11,570 nucleotides of DNA. Source: Caldilinea sp. GTDB lineage: Bacteria; Chloroflexota; Anaerolineae; Caldilineales; Caldilineaceae. Every line of letters starts with the position of its first letter. Position 1 is the first letter of the stretch. The position numbers and the translations under genes were made by a program. Positions 7,506 to 11,570 of this stretch are shown in pieces. The DNA lies in the NCBI GenBank assembly GCA_026389955.1, contig JAPLGY010000530.1, positions 1-11,570 on the forward strand, given 5' to 3'. The notes under the pieces are model-generated. The model ran no database searches and was not told where the DNA came from. It was given only the letters and a program-made list of their open reading frames with translations.

Positions 7506-10500
7506 ATGCCTTTGACCTTACATGCTGCCTGGTTGTGCGGCAGCGAATCTTTTCTGGATGGCAATCTATTTTTTTGGGCCGAATCTCTCGATCCGACGCA
7601 GGCTCTGTTTTCGTATGGTGTCCCCCCAGAACAGGGGACTGCCCGGCAGCGTGCTGCAAAAATTCCTTCGCACCCGGGGCAGCTGGCGATCAGCCAGTTG
7701 CGTACGTTGCTGGCTGAAGAATTGCCTGGTCTTCCGCTCCCCTCGATGGCGCCCGCTACGGCGACGATCTGGCTGCCCAGCCACAGCGATGCGCCGTTGA
7801 TGCGGCGCGGTGTGCTGCATGCCGACCGTCAGCAGAGTGCGTCCGGGCTGTCGAACTGGCAGGTCAGCGGGGTGTTGCTGGATGGCTTCTCTGCGCTTCG
7901 TTTTTTGAGCCAGCTGCGCCGTCGTCAGCCGGGTGCGGAGAGCCCGGGTCGGTTGAAGCTGGGGAACGACCTGCTTTACTGGAGCAACGCCGCGAAGTTT
8001 GCTTTGGAGCTGCTGATCGATCAGCAGTATGTTCCGTCGCTGCAGCGCAGCGGCTCTGCCGGCCTGCAGGCCATCTGGCAGCCAACGTTGTTGGACGATC
8101 GGGTGCAGCAGCGTTTTGTCGAACTGGTGGGGACGATGCCTGCGGCCTGCCGGGCCTACAACCTGGAGGATGTGGACGCTGCTCTGTCTGCGGACAGTGT
8201 GACCGAGCGGTTTGTGGCGGCGCTGGTGGATGCTGCGATCCGCCGCTGGAGCCAGAGTGTTGTTGGGAGCGGCGGCAGCCCTGTGTTGCGTTGGGTGAGC
8301 CAGCTCCATGCTCCGGATCGACAGTTGACGCTGCCGCCCCAGCCCGCTTTTCAGTTTGTCCAGGTGTGGCAGGAGTGGATCGAGCAGCTGCACATTACCA
8401 GCGACATCAATTTTCGGATTGCCTTCGAGCTGGTGGAGCCCCTGCTGTCCGTCGAGCCGGAGGGGGCAGCCAGCCAGCCCGAGGTGGCTGGGGCCGCCGA
8501 TCTCTGGACGCTGGCCTACTATTTGCAAGCCCGCGACGAGCCCCGTGTGTTGATCTCCGCCCGGCAGGTCTGGCTGGCGCAGAATGGCCAGCTGCGCAGC
8601 GGCAGCCGTCGGGTCGACCGTCCGCAGGAACGGCTGCTGGCAGGTTTGGGGGCTGCGAGTCGGCTGTTTGCCCCGATCGAACGCAGCCTGCGCTCGTCGC
8701 GGCCGCAGGGGGTGGACCTGACGTCCGCAGAAGCCCATCGGTTTTTGCGCGAGGCTGCTCCGTTGCTGGAGAGCAACGGCTTTGGGGTCCTGCTGCCCGA
8801 ATGGTGGCGTTCGCAGCAGCGGGCGCGGTTGGGGCTGCGTCTGCGGCTGATGGCTGCGGACCGTGCGACGGGCGCAAGCGGTCTACAGGTTCGTTTTGTC
8901 TGGGAATTGACGCTAGGGACTGAGCAGCTCAGCCAGGCCGAGTTGGAGGCGCTTTCGGCACACCACGTACCGCTGCTCCGGCTGCATGACCGTTGGATCG
9001 AATTTGACCCGCGCCAGGTCCAGGCTGCCAGGCAGTTTCTTCAGGGGCGCCAGTCGGCTGGAACGATGTCGCTTTTGCAGTCGCTGCGCATGGCCCAGGT
9101 CTATCTCGACCCTGCTGCGGGCGAGGATCTGGCATCGTTCCTGCTGACAGCCGAGGCAGCTGACCGGCCCGCCCTGGGAGCCAGCGCCCAGCTGCCTGTA
9201 GATGCTGTCGATGTAGATGGCTGGCTGCAGCAGGTGTTCGACCAGCTGCGCACCCAGACGCTGGCTGGCGAGCTGGCCGAACCTGCCGGGTTTGTCGGGG
9301 AGCTGCGTCCGTATCAGCGTCGTGGGGTCGGCTGGTTGGCCTATCTGCGTCGGCTGGGGCTGGGGGCTTGTCTGGCCGACGACATGGGACTTGGCAAGAC
9401 TGTGCAGGCCATCGCTCTGCTGCTGGCACGGCCTTTGGAGAAGCTTGCGGCTGTGGGGCCGGCCTTGTTGGTCTGCCCGACCAGCCTGGTGGCCAACTGG
9501 CGTCGTGAGGTCGAACGTTTTGCTCCTGCTTTCAAAACCTTGGTGCATCATGGCAGCGGTCGGCTGGCAGGAACTGCCTTTGCTGAGGCTGTGGAGGCCA
9601 GCGATCTGGTCATCACCAGCTACGGAACTGCGCGTCGCGACATCGACCTGTTGCGCCCGCTGGTCTGGAGCGACCTGATCCTGGATGAAGCGCAGAACAT
9701 CAAGAATCCTGGGGCCAAGCAGTCGCAGGCTGTGCGCTGGCTGGTCGCTCAGAACCGGGTTGCCCTGACAGGAACGCCAGTCGAGAATCATCTGAACGAA
9801 CTGTGGAGTGTGTTTGAATTTTTGAATCCTGGCTATCTGGGCAGCCATGAAGCGTTTCGACAGCGTTTTTTGATCCCGATCGAGCGGTACAACGACGAGC
9901 AGCGCACGCAGGAGCTGCGTCGGCTGGTTCAGCCCTTTCTCCTGCGGCGGCTCAAATCGGATCCGTCGATCATCTCCGATCTGCCCGAGAAGAACGAGAT
10001 GGTCGTCTATTGTTCGCTGACCAGCGAGCAGGCTGCTCTCTATGAGGCGACCGTTCATGCGGCATTGGCAACCCTGGATCAGGCGGACGGCATCCAACGC
10101 CGTGGGCTGGTGTTGGCGCTGTTGACCCGCCTCAAACAGATCTGCAACCATCCCGCCCAGTTTCTCAAAGAGGAAGAGCCGTTGCGCCAACGGAGTGGGA
10201 AGCTGGAACGGCTGACCGAAATGTTGGAAGAGGCACTTTCTGTAGGGGACCATGCCCTTATTTTTACGCAGTTTGTTGAAATGGGGACCCTGTTGCAGCG
10301 CCATCTGCGCGGAGAGCTGCAGTGTGAGGTGCTTTTTTTGCACGGCGGCATCTCAGCAACGCAGCGTGACCAGATGGTGCAGTCCTTCCAGAGCGACGAC
10401 GGCCCGCCGATCTTTGTGTTGAGCCTGCGTGCTGGCGGTTTTGGGCTCAACCTCACCCGGGCGAACCATGTCTGTTGGACGATTGAACAGCAGAACACAA

Positions 10501-10640
10501 CAGGAGAAAGGGATGGCAGCCCGCACAGCGCCGTCTACATCGGCGGCGGCCTGGGCGCGACGTTGGGCCGAGTTCACGCGCCAGATGGGCAGCAGCACCG
10601 ATCCGGCGGCGCTGCGTGGGCTGCGGGTCAAACGGCTTGA
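7506..10640 (+). CDS. SNF2-family ATPase, C-terminus truncated after motif V
   Basis: This is a 1044-codon frame. SNF2 enzymes use ATP to move along double-stranded DNA and remodel bound proteins. Residues about 1-400 are an unassigned N-terminal region, and about 405-545 resemble the SNF2-associated domain of bacterial members. The ATPase core starts at LRPYQRRG (600) with Walker A DDMGLGKT (625-632), DEAQ (727-730), TGTP (755-758), an LLRRLKSD segment, the ICNHP segment, and motif [15 protein letters not shown] ending at 989. After Val989 (base 10472) family similarity stops. The expected DRWWNP segment and motif VI (DRAxRIGQ) are absent in all three frames, and the last 55 codons read out of phase into the next gene. 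Motif VI supplies an arginine needed for ATP hydrolysis, so the product is probably inactive as an ATPase. No ribosome-binding site precedes the start; a leaderless message is likely. Confidence 0.85.
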   Translation: MPLTLHAAWLCGSESFLDGNLFFWAESLDPTQALFSYGVPPEQGTARQRAAKIPSHPGQLAISQLRTLLAEELPGLPLPSMAPATATIWLPSHSDAPLMRRGVLHADRQQSASGLSNWQVSGVLLDGFSALRFLSQLRRRQPGAESPGRLKLGNDLLYWSNAAKFALELLIDQQYVPSLQRSGSAGLQAIWQPTLLDDRVQQRFVELVGTMPAACRAYNLEDVDAALSADSVTERFVAALVDAAIRRWSQSVVGSGGSPVLRWVSQLHAPDRQLTLPPQPAFQFVQVWQEWIEQLHITSDINFRIAFELVEPLLSVEPEGAASQPEVAGAADLWTLAYYLQARDEPRVLISARQVWLAQNGQLRSGSRRVDRPQERLLAGLGAASRLFAPIERSLRSSRPQGVDLTSAEAHRFLREAAPLLESNGFGVLLPEWWRSQQRARLGLRLRLMAADRATGASGLQVRFVWELTLGTEQLSQAELEALSAHHVPLLRLHDRWIEFDPRQVQAARQFLQGRQSAGTMSLLQSLRMAQVYLDPAAGEDLASFLLTAEAADRPALGASAQLPVDAVDVDGWLQQVFDQLRTQTLAGELAEPAGFVGELRPYQRRGVGWLAYLRRLGLGACLADDMGLGKTVQAIALLLARPLEKLAAVGPALLVCPTSLVANWRREVERFAPAFKTLVHHGSGRLAGTAFAEAVEASDLVITSYGTARRDIDLLRPLVWSDLILDEAQNIKNPGAKQSQAVRWLVAQNRVALTGTPVENHLNELWSVFEFLNPGYLGSHEAFRQRFLIPIERYNDEQRTQELRRLVQPFLLRRLKSDPSIISDLPEKNEMVVYCSLTSEQAALYEATVHAALATLDQADGIQRRGLVLALLTRLKQICNHPAQFLKEEEPLRQRSGKLERLTEMLEEALSVGDHALIFTQFVEMGTLLQRHLRGELQCEVLFLHGGISATQRDQMVQSFQSDDGPPIFVLSLRAGGFGLNLTRANHVCWTIEQQNTTGERDGSPHSAVYIGGGLGATLGRVHAPDGQQHRSGGAAWAAGQTA
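10502..10507 (+). promoter_or_regulatory. Ribosome binding site deciding the SWIM-family start
   Basis: AGGAGA lies five bases before the ATG at 10513. The frame is open further upstream to 10429, but no start there has such a site, and the upstream part overlaps conserved SNF2 codons. Confidence 0.75.
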
Positions 10641-11415
10641 AATGCAGCCTGGGCAGCTTCTGGCGCAGGTGACCGGACGCACCCGCGTCCCTGTCCAGGT
10701 GGAGATCCGCTTTCCAACGTTGACCGACGAGCAGTGGGAGCAGCTGATTGCTGCGTTGGGGACGCAGGCGCTTTTTGTCGCTCAGCTGTTGGCTGGCACC
10801 ATGCCTGCTGAAATCGAGCAACTTTTTGTCGAGGTCGGGGGGACGCTGCTGCCGTGCAGCGCTGCGGTCGAGCAGGTCTGTACGGCAGGAGATGGGCCAG
10901 CCGATTCGGCGCTGGCTCGGCTGGCATTGAGCGTCACCTATGCGCAGCTGGGCGAGATGGTGGCTGAGGACCCCTGGCTGCTGCTGCGTCTGCACGGGCG
11001 AGACCGCCAACAGGTGCTTGCGGCTATCCAGGAACGCCGCAACAGCGAGGCTCAGGAACTGGCGGCGCGCGGCGTAGCCGCCGATCTGGAGTGGGGAAGT
11101 GCGGAGCCGCATGCGTTTTACACCCCGACCCTTTCCGCAGCCCATGCTGGGACAACGGGAGACACCCGCCTGGACAGCCACCTGGCTGATTTTTGGGGGA
11201 GACGCAGGGTAATCGAGGCGGCCCACCACCATCTGGCTCTCCCGACCGTCGAACTGGCTCTGCTGCGCCGTCTGGGGCCCCCTGACCAGACAGTCGAGGG
11301 GCAGGCGGCCTATCAGCAGCTGCAGGAGATCTATCACCGGGTGACCCAGCGTGCCTGGGAGATGGCTTTTTCGTCGGCGACAGAGCCGGAGGATGCTGAC
11401 AGCCAGGAGGGATAG
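10513..11415 (+). CDS. SWIM-family SNF2 partner protein with degenerate zinc finger
   Basis: This 300-residue protein resembles the SWIM zinc-finger proteins commonly encoded beside bacterial SNF2 ATPases. Recognisable parts in order are a Trp-rich N-terminus (WARRW, 14-18), [14 protein letters not shown] (42-55), [26 protein letters not shown] (70-95), MPAEIEQLF (97-105), [21 protein letters not shown] (152-172), FWGRR (227-231) and LLRRLGPP (250-257). Between 115 and 153 the family normally has CxC and then CxH, which bind zinc. Here only Cys115 and Cys123 are found, with CTA at the expected CxC, and no CxH. The zinc site is therefore lost although the flanks are conserved. It overlaps the out-of-phase tail of the SNF2 frame by 128 bases and should be co-transcribed with it. 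DNA or partner binding is inferred from the family. Confidence 0.75.
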   Translation: MAARTAPSTSAAAWARRWAEFTRQMGSSTDPAALRGLRVKRLEMQPGQLLAQVTGRTRVPVQVEIRFPTLTDEQWEQLIAALGTQALFVAQLLAGTMPAEIEQLFVEVGGTLLPCSAAVEQVCTAGDGPADSALARLALSVTYAQLGEMVAEDPWLLLRLHGRDRQQVLAAIQERRNSEAQELAARGVAADLEWGSAEPHAFYTPTLSAAHAGTTGDTRLDSHLADFWGRRRVIEAAHHHLALPTVELALLRRLGPPDQTVEGQAAYQQLQEIYHRVTQRAWEMAFSSATEPEDADSQEG

Positions 11416-11427
11416 GGTAGAATTAAT

Positions 11428-11570
11428 CTAACCCAAGTTGCCACCTACGCAGTCAGCCATGGCATCTTCAATGTGGTAGACGGTAGAGGCTTTGTCGTCG
11501 ACACTCCAGGAGTGAGGTGGAAGGTCGAAGTCAAACTGGTCGAGCGCAGAAGTATCGCTGAAGGCACCAG
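11428..11570 (-). CDS. Hypothetical protein, C-terminal 46 residues only
   Basis: The minus strand is open from the right edge to a TAG at 11430-11428. The 46 residues are acidic and aromatic ([21 protein letters not shown]) and end in GGNLG. No family is recognised. It would be convergent with the SWIM-family gene, leaving 12 bases between the two stops. Support is modest: open frame, gene-like composition and fitting spacing. The other minus frame is open to a TAG as well, so a chance frame cannot be excluded. Confidence 0.4.
   Translation of the reverse strand, partial: GAFSDTSALDQFDFDLPPHSWSVDDKASTVYHIEDAMADCVGGNLG

Noticed and set aside
7566..10343. Long minus-strand open frames (7566-8738 and 8913-10343)
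   Set aside because: Both lie opposite the SNF2 coding sequence and show no motif or plausible start site.
10473..10512. Simple frameshift as the cause of the SNF2 truncation
   Set aside because: The missing DRWWNP and DRAxRIGQ segments are not found in either of the other two frames, so bases are absent rather than shifted.

Overview
This is a bacterial chromosomal window with moderately high GC and dense, tightly packed genes. Five complete protein genes, a fragment at each edge, a probable 6S RNA and several readable promoters are visible. A bacterial aspartyl-tRNA synthetase of the non-discriminating type, an SNF2 ATPase next to a SWIM-family partner, a wax ester synthase/DGAT-family acyltransferase and TACAAT-like -10 boxes would all fit a Chloroflexota bacterium. 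That placement is inference, because no rRNA or ribosomal protein gene is present. I see no insertion sequence, integrase, tRNA or CRISPR array.

Left block (1-2612, minus strand). Reading right to left: a WS/DGAT-type O-acyltransferase (2612-1197); nine bases later a small protein with a signal peptide and a C-terminal membrane helix (1187-837); then, behind its own promoter-like sequence, a metallo-beta-lactamase-fold protein that runs off the left edge (704-1). The MBL-fold protein has lost two of the usual metal-binding histidines.

Middle block (2613-7131, plus strand). A 322-base divergent intergenic region carries a plus-strand promoter and an inverted repeat. It is followed by a P-type ATPase that looks P1B-like but lacks the CPx metal motif, and by aspS. 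A near-consensus promoter for aspS lies inside the last codons of the ATPase gene.

RNA block (7132-7505). A promoter, a 6S-like RNA of about 175 nt with a perfect 10-bp closing helix, and a perfect 24-bp hairpin that can act as a terminator in both directions. The next promoter puts transcription start at or beside an ATG, suggesting a leaderless mRNA.

Right block (7506-11570). A large SNF2-family ATPase with an intact N-terminal half and helicase motifs through motif V. Its homology stops abruptly there, and the reading frame runs on out of phase into the next gene. That gene encodes the SWIM-family partner protein, which has itself lost the SWIM zinc ligands. A convergent partial gene probably enters from the right edge. 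The most unusual content is this SNF2/SWIM pair in which both partners are altered, followed by the CPx-less ATPase and the MBL protein with a broken metal site.
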